The notes under the pieces: generated by a model
Database searches by the model: none
Seen by the model: the letters and a program-made list of their open reading frames with translations, nothing else
Told to the model about the DNA's origin: nothing
Translations under genes and position numbers: made by a program
Source of the DNA: Chryseobacterium flavum
Lineage (GTDB): Bacteria > Bacteroidota > Bacteroidia > Flavobacteriales > Weeksellaceae
NCBI RefSeq assembly: GCF_003385595.1
Contig: NZ_QNUE01000009.1
Location: forward strand, 1 to 64,000
Direction of reading: 5' to 3'
DNA: 64,000 nt
In this document: positions 43,918 to 51,960 of the stretch, one piece after another
Numbering within the stretch: the stretch's first letter is position 1
Layout: the number at the start of each line of letters is the position of its first letter

Positions 43918-46212
43918 ATGTCAGACTTTAAAACAGATATCATCATGAATAAAAATATAAACCCAGACGTGGAGGGAAAGACAAAAAGACGATCTGTCCA
44001 AAATAAAAAAAACACAATTAACTATAAACCTGAAATTATCTTTATAAGTACTTTTCCTCCTAAGGTGTGCGGTATTGCAACATATTGTCAGGATTTGATA
44101 AAATCTCTTCAGCTAAAGTTCAAAGAATCATTTACCATCACCATCTGCCCAATGGAAACTGAAGATGAAAGCTACAGATACGAAGAAAACCCTCAATATC
44201 GACTCAATACATCCGATGCTATTTCTTATTTGGAGCTGGCTGATAAAATCAACAAAAATGACAATATTCAATTGGTTATGCTGCAGCATGAGTTTGGATT
44301 TTTCGCTGAAGCGAAAAACGGATTGCTCCTTTTTCTTCAAAATGTAGAGAAAGATATCATCATTACTTTTCACACCGTTCTGCCAAAACCGGATTGGGAA
44401 TTAAAAGAAAAGGTAAAAGAAATCAGCAGTTTTGTAAAATCTATTATTGTAATGACCAGTATTTCTGCGGATATCCTCACCAATGATTATGATATTCCAC
44501 CTGATAAAATTAAAGTGATACCCCACGGCACCCATTTACTGCCATTTATCGATAAAATTTCACTGAAAGCGAAATACGAATTTAAAGATAAAAAAGTTCT
44601 TTCAACCTTTGGTTTACTGGGTTCGGGGAAAAATATTGAAACTACCTTAGAAGCTCTGCCTGAAATCATTTCCCAAAACCCAGATGTGATGTTTCTTATT
44701 ATTGGCAAAACACATCCTGGCATCATTAAATATGAAGGTGAGAAATATCGTGATTTTTTGAAGGATACTGTTAAGAGGCTCCATCTGGAAAATCATACTT
44801 ATTTTATCAACCAGTATCTGCCTTTGGATGAGTTGTTGGATTATCTTCAGCTTACCAATATCTATCTTTTCACTTCAAAAGACAGAAATCAGGCAGTAAG
44901 CGGTACCTTTTCCTATGCCATCAGTTGTGGCTGTCCTATTGTTTCCACTCCTATTCCCCATGCTCTGGAAGTATTAAATGAAGACTTAGGAATTATTATT
45001 GATTTTGAAGCACCAAAACAGCTTGCTGCTGCCGTGAATACATTACTGAAAAACGAAACCACACAGGAAAAATTACGATCAAATAGTTTAGAAAAAATGG
45101 CTCCTACAGCCTGGGAGAATTCTTCTATTTCACACGCCCTATTATTTCAACAATACAGCAAAGATAAAATGACATTACATTATACATTCCCCAACATTAA
45201 TCTCAGCCATGTCAAAAATATGACAACGGATTTTGGGATGATCCAGTTTTCTAAAATCAACAAACCTGATATCAATTCCGGGTATACTTTGGATGATAAT
45301 GCCCGTGCTATGATTGTAGCCTGCAGACATTACGAATTGAGCAAAGATGAATCTGACCTTGATTTAATCTCAACTTATCTGAAGCTTATTAAGTTTTGTC
45401 AACAACCGGATGGGAGTCTCCTTAATTACATCAATCAAGATAAGGAATTTGCGCAGCAGAATTATGAGACCAATCTTGAAGATTCTAATGGAAGGGCTAT
45501 CTGGGCACTGGGCTATCTTCTTTCTATAAAAGCTATTTTACCGCTGCAGTTTTCTGATGAAGCGGAATCAGTTATTGAAAAAAACCTTCCGTCTATTGAT
45601 AAAATGCATTCTACTCGTGCAATGGCTTTTATCATCAAGGGATTGCATTATCAAAATGCTGAAAACAATATTCCATTATTGAAAAAACTCGCCAATCGTC
45701 TGGTGAAAATGTACCAGCATGAAAAACACAAAGACTGGCATTGGTTTGAAAGCTATCTCACTTACGGAAACGGTGTACTCCCTGAAGCTTTATTGTGTGC
45801 GTGGATTACCACCAAGGATGAAATGTATAAACAGGTTGCCGATGAATCCTTCAAGTTTTTGCTTTCTAAAATATTTATTAAAGGAGGTATCAAAGTAATA
45901 TCCAACAAAGGATGGCTGCACAAAGAAACGGTTAAAAGCCCCGAATCAATTGGTGGTGAACAGCCTATTGATGTTGCCTACACCATACTGGCCTTATTTA
46001 CATTCTACAAGGTTTTTAAAGACGAAAAATATTTGCAGATGATGAGGAATGCTTTTAGTTGGTTTTTAGGAAAAAATCATTTGCATCAGATTATTTATAA
46101 CCCTGCAACAGGAGGGTGTTATGATGGTCTTGAAGAGAAAAATGTGAATCTCAATCAGGGAGCAGAATCAACGGTAAGTTACCTCATGGCAAGGCTCTGT
46201 TTTACTAAATAA
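43918..46212 (+). CDS. GT4 glycosyltransferase with C-terminal alpha/alpha toroid domain
   Basis: 764 residues from ATG 43918. A basic N-terminus is followed by a GT-B transferase: IIFISTFPPKVCGIATYCQDL, VIPHGTHL, FGLLGSGKNIETTLEALPEII and the donor-site part AVSGTFSYAISCGCPIVSTPIPHALEVL (around residue 340). From about residue 400 it has a helical toroid like those of family 88/105 hydrolases or GDL/N-acylglucosamine epimerases (INSGYTLDDNARAMIVACRHYEL; WFESYLTYGNGVLPEALL). The role of the fused domain is unclear. With GH130 it may synthesise and recycle a mannose-containing oligosaccharide, possibly an osmolyte; this is inference. Confidence 0.85.
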   Translation: MSDFKTDIIMNKNINPDVEGKTKRRSVQNKKNTINYKPEIIFISTFPPKVCGIATYCQDLIKSLQLKFKESFTITICPMETEDESYRYEENPQYRLNTSDAISYLELADKINKNDNIQLVMLQHEFGFFAEAKNGLLLFLQNVEKDIIITFHTVLPKPDWELKEKVKEISSFVKSIIVMTSISADILTNDYDIPPDKIKVIPHGTHLLPFIDKISLKAKYEFKDKKVLSTFGLLGSGKNIETTLEALPEIISQNPDVMFLIIGKTHPGIIKYEGEKYRDFLKDTVKRLHLENHTYFINQYLPLDELLDYLQLTNIYLFTSKDRNQAVSGTFSYAISCGCPIVSTPIPHALEVLNEDLGIIIDFEAPKQLAAAVNTLLKNETTQEKLRSNSLEKMAPTAWENSSISHALLFQQYSKDKMTLHYTFPNINLSHVKNMTTDFGMIQFSKINKPDINSGYTLDDNARAMIVACRHYELSKDESDLDLISTYLKLIKFCQQPDGSLLNYINQDKEFAQQNYETNLEDSNGRAIWALGYLLSIKAILPLQFSDEAESVIEKNLPSIDKMHSTRAMAFIIKGLHYQNAENNIPLLKKLANRLVKMYQHEKHKDWHWFESYLTYGNGVLPEALLCAWITTKDEMYKQVADESFKFLLSKIFIKGGIKVISNKGWLHKETVKSPESIGGEQPIDVAYTILALFTFYKVFKDEKYLQMMRNAFSWFLGKNHLHQIIYNPATGGCYDGLEEKNVNLNQGAESTVSYLMARLCFTK

Positions 46213-46269
46213 TTAGTTTACTTGTTTTTCAACCAGCAGCCAACCCTATGATAAAGACTCTGATATCAG

Positions 46270-46392
46270 TCATTTATCTGCAACTCTGTAATAAGACCTT
46301 AGGTTTATGATCTTTAAGATTTCTTCTTTTTCCAGCTCCAAATTTATACAATTATGGGCATAATCACAGATTTTTTCCCTTTTATAAAACAT
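46270..46392 (-). CDS. Doubtful 40-residue frame
   Basis: A frame from ATG 46390-46392 with reasonably balanced composition (MFYKREKICDYAHNCINLEL and onward, ending ADK). It looks protein-like but has no visible family, and it overlaps no gene. Could be a remnant. Low certainty. Confidence 0.2.
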   Translation of the reverse strand: MFYKREKICDYAHNCINLELEKEEILKIINLRSYYRVADK

Positions 46393-46431
46393 CACTCTCT
46401 CAGTAAGAAAAAGACTCCGGATACTAACAAT

Positions 46432-46605
46432 GTGTGATAACTGCAATATAAAAAACAAGCTGTAATACATAGGTTATAAAAACACCACCTCGTACTGCAG
46501 CAATTAAGTTATATTAAATTCCACGTCAGGAACACAAATCATCATAAAGGTGACAAACCTTTCAAATTCCTGAAAACTGGAATTTACAGTCAAAATAAAT
46601 TTATA
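46432..46605 (+). pseudogene. Fossil duplicate of the CsbD gene and its upstream region
   Basis: Alignable with the functional copy at 49152-49330 from the promoter region through the first 25 codons. Coding similarity starts at about 46527 (NTNHHKGDKPFK against DTNHNKGNQSFK). The start codon is lost, one base is missing in the run before 'ttcc' (a frameshift), and CAA has become TAA. The rest of the gene is absent. Confidence 0.7.
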
Positions 46606-47212
46606 ACTTTCTTGCAAAGAAAATTAAATATTATCACAGAATTGACGCATTAAAAAGTTATGCTTAAAAAATACCCTAAGAGCGTTAAAAATAAATGTAT
46701 TATTTCTACTCCATATACGACAATAATAAATAGAATCACATGACTTGCAGCATATTAATGTAATTTATTTAGATATACATTTACTGCTCATAATAGTTGT
46801 ACATTCTCATTAGTACAATTAACTCTCCCCTAAAAAGGAGGGTTTTGTTATATACTCTCCTCCTAAGCATTAGAAAGGTTAATATCTGTAGGATATTAAA
46901 TCGGACTGTAAAATTTACTATATAGTGTTTCCAGGATATGAGTGTGATTATACCTCTACAGAAATCTACTCATAATAGCGGGGATTTTTTATTTACACAG
47001 TTTTCGATTTTGCAAAATGTAATGACTTTTGTATGGGAAATTATAATTGCTATCTGAGGGAAGAATGATAAAGTATAGAAATGTTATGTTTTCTCAATAG
47101 CATAATTATATATTGTATCTTTACTCAGATATAAATACAATCTTGTCTTAAAAATTCCTAAAAATGTTTTTTTTTCTGTTCAGAGTACTTTTCAAACTTT
47201 TAAAGTATTGAC

Positions 47213-47395
47213 TTAACCCAAGTTGTGAAGCAGTTTCTGTGTTATCTCATTAGTTTTTATTTGAAATTTCAATATTTGGGCAACATCTTTATAATCATAT
47301 GATTTGTACTCATTACTTGTTGCACAGTCATAAAACAAAATATGGTTTACTGCAATAATTCCTAATAAGCAATAACTTTTAATTTCCAAGATCAT
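47213..47395 (-). CDS. Doubtful 60-residue frame
   Basis: Starts with a hydrophobic stretch (MILEIKSYCLLGIIAVNHILF) and continues as CATSNEYKSYDYKDVAQILKFQ. It could be a short lipoprotein-like product (Cys24 after a hydrophobic segment), but no family or context supports it. Confidence 0.2.
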   Translation of the reverse strand: MILEIKSYCLLGIIAVNHILFYDCATSNEYKSYDYKDVAQILKFQIKTNEITQKLLHNLG

Positions 47396-47628
47396 GTTTA
47401 TGGATTTCCATGATTTTATAGGTATAAGTATCTCATCTTTGATTTATATTTTCTATTTATTCTGTTATAATCAAAATTTTAGCTTTCTCTCCGTTTTAAT
47501 GATTTCCGATAGTGAGAAATTATAAGAAAGGTCGGTTTGGTAAGGAAAAAAGTTCTTTTCATGATCCTTCAAACGTTTTTTTTGGATTCATGATGAAATA
47601 TATTCTATATCAACCATCATATCATATA

Positions 47629-47669
47629 AACTAAAGATGGCCGTTTCACTATATATCAAGCTATATAAT
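47629..47669 (-). repeat. Dispersed repeat, copy 2
   Basis: Shares AAAGATGGCCGTTT and the following AAGCTATATA with copy 1 at 41943-41983. It lies 18-58 nt behind the chaA stop codon. Confidence 0.6.
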
Positions 47670-47686
47670 GCATAACTTAAATAGGT

Positions 47687-48811
47687 TTATGGTACAATTG
47701 TAATAAAAAGATAAATTAAAAAAATAGCGATCAATACAATTCCCTGCATGATATTAGTTCTGCCTGTTGCCAGTGAAACAGTAATAATAAAAAGAGACAG
47801 TCCTAAAAGTATTGTTGATTTGATATCTATCCCCAATGTCATTCTTATACCGGTTATTACAGATATAATGGCAATCGCAGGAATACTTAGTCCGATACTC
47901 GCTAAAGCTGAACCAAAAGCCAGATTTAATGAAGTTTGAATCTGATCACTTTTTGCAGCTCTGAATGCAGCCAGACCTTCCGGAAGTAGAACAATACCAG
48001 CAATAATGATACCTACAAGAGATTTAGGGGCACCCACAGAAACAACTATATGTTCAACATCCTTTGAAAGAAGTTTTGCTAGCAAAACGACTATTCCCAG
48101 GGATAAAATTAACAATATACAATTGATATACAATTGTTTTGTGGAAATTATTTTATTATTGATTTCTAGAGGCAAATTCTCGGATAATTTGTTTTGTGGA
48201 GAAATGAAAAAGCTTCGATGTCTAAAAGTTTGGATCATGGTAAATCCAAGATAAAGCCCTAAAGAAATCAAGGCGATAAAAAGCAGTTGGAGGGACGTGT
48301 ATTCGCCTCCGAGGTGACTTACCGTATAATTGGGCAGAATAAGAACAAAAATAATAACAGAGGTCAGTGTAATCAGTGCCGTACTTACTCCCTGTAAGGT
48401 AAAGCTCTGTTCTCTATATCGTAAGGATCCTATGACAATACAGCTTCCAATGATTCCCGTAAGGATTATCATCACTGCAGCAAAAACCGTATCTCTGGCA
48501 AGAGTAATGGTTTCTAAACCTTTTGCTCCCATCATAATGGAAATAATAAGCCCTACTTCTATTACCGTAATGGCAAATGCCAAAAGCAAAGTTCCAAATG
48601 GTTCCCCCAAACGATGCGCAATAACTTCGGAATGGTACACCGCAGCTAAAACACTTCCTATTAAAAATAAAGTAAGAATCACAGAGTAATACCCTGAAGA
48701 AAAAACAGAATTTCCAACATAAGAGAACCATGCCAGGATAGGAATCAAAAATGTCCACATCCTTAAATATTTTTTTATAAACATAAAAACATTAATAATT
48801 TTTTTTACCAT
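47687..48811 (-). CDS. ChaA/CaCA-family Ca2+/H+ antiporter
   Basis: 374 residues, about 11 hydrophobic helices. The two inverted alpha repeats are visible: HSEVIAHRLGEPFGTLLLAFAITVIEVGLI near residue 65 (with the conserved GE.fG.L.LA..vt..E) and the second half VGIIIAGIVLLPEGLAAFRAAKSDQIQTSLNLAFGSALASIGLSIP. It exports calcium, or sodium/potassium at high pH, using the proton gradient in the inner membrane. An N-terminal fragment of a second, diverged copy is present at 61814-62002. Confidence 0.9.
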   Translation of the reverse strand: MVKKIINVFMFIKKYLRMWTFLIPILAWFSYVGNSVFSSGYYSVILTLFLIGSVLAAVYHSEVIAHRLGEPFGTLLLAFAITVIEVGLIISIMMGAKGLETITLARDTVFAAVMIILTGIIGSCIVIGSLRYREQSFTLQGVSTALITLTSVIIFVLILPNYTVSHLGGEYTSLQLLFIALISLGLYLGFTMIQTFRHRSFFISPQNKLSENLPLEINNKIISTKQLYINCILLILSLGIVVLLAKLLSKDVEHIVVSVGAPKSLVGIIIAGIVLLPEGLAAFRAAKSDQIQTSLNLAFGSALASIGLSIPAIAIISVITGIRMTLGIDIKSTILLGLSLFIITVSLATGRTNIMQGIVLIAIFLIYLFITIVP

Positions 48812-49251
48812 TGAATTCTCTCTTGGAGAGAATCAGCAGATTTATATTCTCCTTTTCAAAAACAGATTTATAAATGATTTGAAGGGGAACAGAGAGGTAT
48901 GCCGGAAGTATTAAATAATGAAAGGAAAAGAAGTGAATACACTGGTTCTTAGAGTCCAGATTGTCAGTTCAATGCAATTATTCAGCAAGATACAAATAAT
49001 TAATCACTTATTTGGAATTATTGAGCAGTATTTTAAGTTTGTAATCATTTCCTAAACTTAACCACCTCATTACTTTATAAGGAGTCATCAAACACTGCTT
49101 TTATGATCAACCACATTTCAGATGTCCAAAATAAGCTGGAATTTTATAAAAGTGTGATATGTGCAACATAAAAGAAACAATCTGTAATACAATAGATTAA
49201 TAAATACCCAACTTTGTATTGTAGCAATGAAGTTACACTAAAACCTACTTT
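48812..49251. other. Divergent intergenic region chaA / csbD
   Basis: 440 nt, non-coding. The right part (49152-49251), upstream of the CsbD gene, is conserved in the fossil duplicate at 46432-46526, so it probably holds the CsbD promoter (conserved core near 49180-49240). Confidence 0.55.
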
Positions 49252-49470
49252 ATGGACACAAACCACAACAAAGGCAACCAATCGTTCAAAATTCCGGGAG
49301 ACTGGGATGTGCAATCAAAACAACTGAAAGAAAAATTTTCAACATTAACGGACCACGACCTGAAGCTTGAAGAAGGTAAAGAAAAGGAAATGCTGGAAAG
49401 AATCGGAAACAGATTAAGAAAAAACCGTGAAGAAGTTCTCAATATTATCAAAGAAATCAATCTTTCATAA
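49252..49470 (+). CDS. CsbD-family stress protein
   Basis: 72 residues. It fits the CsbD pattern: FKIPGDWDVQSKQLKEKFSTLTDHDLKLEEGKEKEMLERIGNRL, where W, K-LTD-DL and EGKE...L are the family landmarks. CsbD proteins are small, hydrophilic and induced by general stress; the mechanism is unknown. It starts a plus-strand run of small genes up to 51280. Confidence 0.87.
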   Translation: MDTNHNKGNQSFKIPGDWDVQSKQLKEKFSTLTDHDLKLEEGKEKEMLERIGNRLRKNREEVLNIIKEINLS

Positions 49471-49606
49471 ATTGTTTTCAAGGACAGTTAAAACCTATGA
49501 TGAACAATTTATCAAAAGCTTAACTGAAAAAAGGGATGGGATATTAGACAGTTCTATCCCTTTTATTTACAATACCATCTGCTATTTTTATGTTAAACCC
49601 ACAGTG

Positions 49607-49945
49607 ATGAATCATAGAGAACTTGAAAAATCGAAAGTATATATTACAAGCCAGATTGTAGATTACATTCCAAATTCTGTAGTCAGTAAAAATATACTTG
49701 AAAAACTGACCGGCAATATCAGTGTTTTATCTTTTGATGACAAAGAAGGATTATCTGAAAAGATATCTCCTTTCGATACTGTTGCACAGATCATTGAAGG
49801 TAAAGCTGAAATCATTATAGACGGAGCTTCTTACTTTATGGAAGAAGGTGAATGCATTATCGTTCCTGCCCATAAATCTCATTCAATAAAAGGGAATAAG
49901 CGCTTTAAGATGATAGTAACAATAATAAAAAGCGGTTATGAATAA
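49607..49945 (+). CDS. Cupin-domain protein
   Basis: 112 residues from ATG 49607. The frame is open upstream to 49427, but the family starts at MNHRELEKSKVYITSQIVDYIPNSVVSK. The cupin barrel motifs are FDTVAQIIEGKAEIIIDGASYFMEEGECIIVPAHKSHSIKGNKRFKMIVTII. The usual first-motif metal ligands are only partly present, since the position after GLSE lacks His, so it may be a non-metal cupin. It overlaps the next gene by 8 nt. Confidence 0.85.
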   Translation: MNHRELEKSKVYITSQIVDYIPNSVVSKNILEKLTGNISVLSFDDKEGLSEKISPFDTVAQIIEGKAEIIIDGASYFMEEGECIIVPAHKSHSIKGNKRFKMIVTIIKSGYE

Positions 49946-50168
49946 TCTAAACACTATATCTATTTTAACGAAAAAGATATTTAAAAAGACAGTTGAAATC
50001 CAAAAAGAATTTCCTGAACTGTATGAACTTCTAGATGAAACTCCATTATTTTTTTCTGAGAAAGAAAAAAATATTACGATAAAAGATTTAAGACAATATC
50101 TTGTTTCCCTTATCATACAACAAAAATCCTTTGAAAAAGGAACTATGAAGAAAAATGATCTACAATAA
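49938..50168 (+). CDS. Small helical protein next to the cupin
   Basis: 76 residues, hydrophilic and mostly helical (KTVEIQKEFPELYELLDETPLFFSEKEKNITIKDLRQYLVSLIIQQ). Its start overlaps the cupin gene by 8 nt (ATGA-type coupling) and its end overlaps the alternative start of the following gene, so it is in one operon with both. Family not recognised. Confidence 0.7.
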   Translation: MNNLNTISILTKKIFKKTVEIQKEFPELYELLDETPLFFSEKEKNITIKDLRQYLVSLIIQQKSFEKGTMKKNDLQ

Positions 50169-50175
50169 AATTCTA

Positions 50176-50973
50176 ATGAAAAAGTTAATTAAGCATCCAA
50201 AGAGCAAATCGGGACTCAGAAATAAAAAAAATATTTCAAGAAGAGCCTATTATTCCCAGTTTACCTCTCTGTTCTATCTGCGAAATACCAACATCACCTT
50301 AGAAAGAGACGCTAAAGAAATTCTTAGAATGTTAAAAGAATTACAGCAGCTTATTAACAAATCAAGATTGATATTTAGCACATATTGCAGTTTAAGCCAG
50401 CATAACCTGTGGCAGTCTGTTTTAGAAGACCTGAGTGAGAACATAAAGAATATTAGAATCCAGTTTGAATATATACTGGGAAATATTATTAAAAAAAATA
50501 AAATCAATTCACTCATATTCTGGCAGCAAAACAAACTCTACACAGATGAAATGGAAGTAATCCATAAAAAACTTATTCTGTTGACTATTCAGGTTTTACC
50601 GGAAGAAGAAAGATTATCTTGGAAGGTAAATATTTATAATTTTTATGATGAAATTTTTTCTTTACTTACTCCACTTATCGGGATGTGCAGGCTTGAATTA
50701 GACTTTATAGAAAAATATTCACCTAAAACCTTTAACCAAAATGTTATGGATATTATTAAAGATATTCCAGAAAATTACACATTACAGGAAGCAAAGGAAT
50801 ATGAACACGAATACATAAAAATATTAACTAACTACAGTCATGAATTATGTAGGAAAAATAATTTTTGGGGCAGCTTATTGTATATCCTTTCAGGCGGCTT
50901 GTACCCATTACCATCAGAACGTACCTTAACTAAAAAAAGGATCTACAGAAAAATAAAAGATAAGCTTTCTTGA
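50176..50973 (+). CDS. Helical protein of unknown function
   Basis: 265 residues from ATG 50176, 7 nt after the preceding stop. An upstream ATG at 50155 would add seven residues and overlap the previous gene. The N-terminus is Lys/Arg-rich and the body is long helices (LERDAKEILRMLKELQQLINKSRLIF, NIKNIRIQFEYILGNIIKK). The C-terminus has an odd WGSLLYILSGGLYPLPSERTLTKKRIYRK block with a hydrophobic turn. No family is recognised; four-helix bundle by eye. Base composition is AT-richer than the core genes. Confidence 0.65.
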   Translation: MKKLIKHPKSKSGLRNKKNISRRAYYSQFTSLFYLRNTNITLERDAKEILRMLKELQQLINKSRLIFSTYCSLSQHNLWQSVLEDLSENIKNIRIQFEYILGNIIKKNKINSLIFWQQNKLYTDEMEVIHKKLILLTIQVLPEEERLSWKVNIYNFYDEIFSLLTPLIGMCRLELDFIEKYSPKTFNQNVMDIIKDIPENYTLQEAKEYEHEYIKILTNYSHELCRKNNFWGSLLYILSGGLYPLPSERTLTKKRIYRKIKDKLS

Positions 50974-51016
50974 CAAAGCCTCAACCTAAATTTTCCATCC
51001 TATTAAATAGTTTATA

Positions 51017-51280
51017 ATGAAAACAATACATCTCTTTCGGTTTAACGATTCTATTTTCCGTAAAATTCCTTTCTTCAAAGAAGAAAATAGGCTGAAAACC
51101 GATGTAACAGAAATTGATTTAATGAATATTGAAATAGTAACTGAATATATTGTGAAAACACATGATGACTTTAGTTTCGACAACACATCAGTAAATGATC
51201 TTTTATCGATGTGCAAGAAAGCTCAAAAAACAATTGAACATTACTTTGTCATAAAATTAAATCATTATGATTTAGTTTAA
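51017..51280 (+). CDS. Small conserved protein, copy B of an island pair
   Basis: 87 residues, paralogue of the protein at 41235-41504 on the opposite strand (see there). Shared blocks: MKTIHLF, PFFKEE, IDLMN, THDDFSF, DLLSMC and IEHYFV. Function unknown. It lies 43 nt behind the helical protein gene and closes the stress-gene run. Confidence 0.72.
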   Translation: MKTIHLFRFNDSIFRKIPFFKEENRLKTDVTEIDLMNIEIVTEYIVKTHDDFSFDNTSVNDLLSMCKKAQKTIEHYFVIKLNHYDLV

Positions 51281-51960
51281 AACTGTTATTTATTGTACTC
51301 AAGAGCTTTCTACTCAATAAAATTGTTGAGTTACTATAAAAGTGATGTCTTTACTAAATATCTTATTAAGATAGTTTTTAGAAGAAACAAGACAAATAAA
51401 ACCAATTAAAGATAAACTAAGCCAAGTTCGCTTATGCTTAATTTCTGAAATTAAATTGTTTTGAGTTTATAACATTTTTATTCTAATAAAAGTTTCTTGA
51501 TCAAAATAACTTTATAATCCCCCCTAATCTTGCTCAAACGAACCAAATCATCGATAAAAGTGTTTGAAGACACGCTCGTTAAGGTCACTTAAGGAGACAA
51601 CTATTTGATAGTTGTCTCTTTTTTTTATCCATAAATATCTATTATCAAACTTTTGTAATTTTGTAATCTACAATTATTAAGTGTTCGAAATCTTCTTAAG
51701 GAAGTGATCATCTTCAAGATTTTATAGTCCAGGCTTGAATTTTAAAATATTTATAAATAAAATTCCGGCTAATTTTGCTTTGTAATTTAAAAGAAATGGC
51801 AAACATCGAACAAATTAGTTTAGCCATTTCAAAAGAGACCTTGAGAAAACTATTTTTTTGCATAACCATCAGTAATTAAAAACTATTCAGCAATTTAACT
51901 AAAAATCAATCAGCTTTTTCACGAATCAACATTATATAATTCTCTGTTATGAATAATTCA
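51281..51960. other. Intergenic region of 680 nt
   Basis: No credible frame. It holds a strong terminator at 51594-51627 preceded by a short non-coding stretch (51520-51593) that could be a small RNA. A stretch at 51562-51588 weakly resembles the 3' end of tRNA-Arg. Confidence 0.5.
51594..51627 (+). terminator. Strong terminator in a gene-free region
   Basis: GAGACAACTAT / ATAGTTGTCTC perfect stem with a TTG loop, followed by a run of 8-9 T. It is more than 300 nt behind the nearest plus-strand stop codon (51280), so it either ends a long 3' UTR or a separate small transcript. Confidence 0.85.

Larger units (their letters stand above)
46213..47686. other. Decayed intergenic region of about 1.5 kb
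   Basis: A long AT-rich stretch with the fossil CsbD copy (46432-46605), two doubtful small frames on the minus strand (46270-46392 and 47213-47395) and copy 2 of the dispersed repeat (47629-47669). Short imperfect hairpins are present (for example CTCC/GGAG near 46826), but I cannot support a specific RNA. It looks like a zone of gene loss. Confidence 0.5.
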
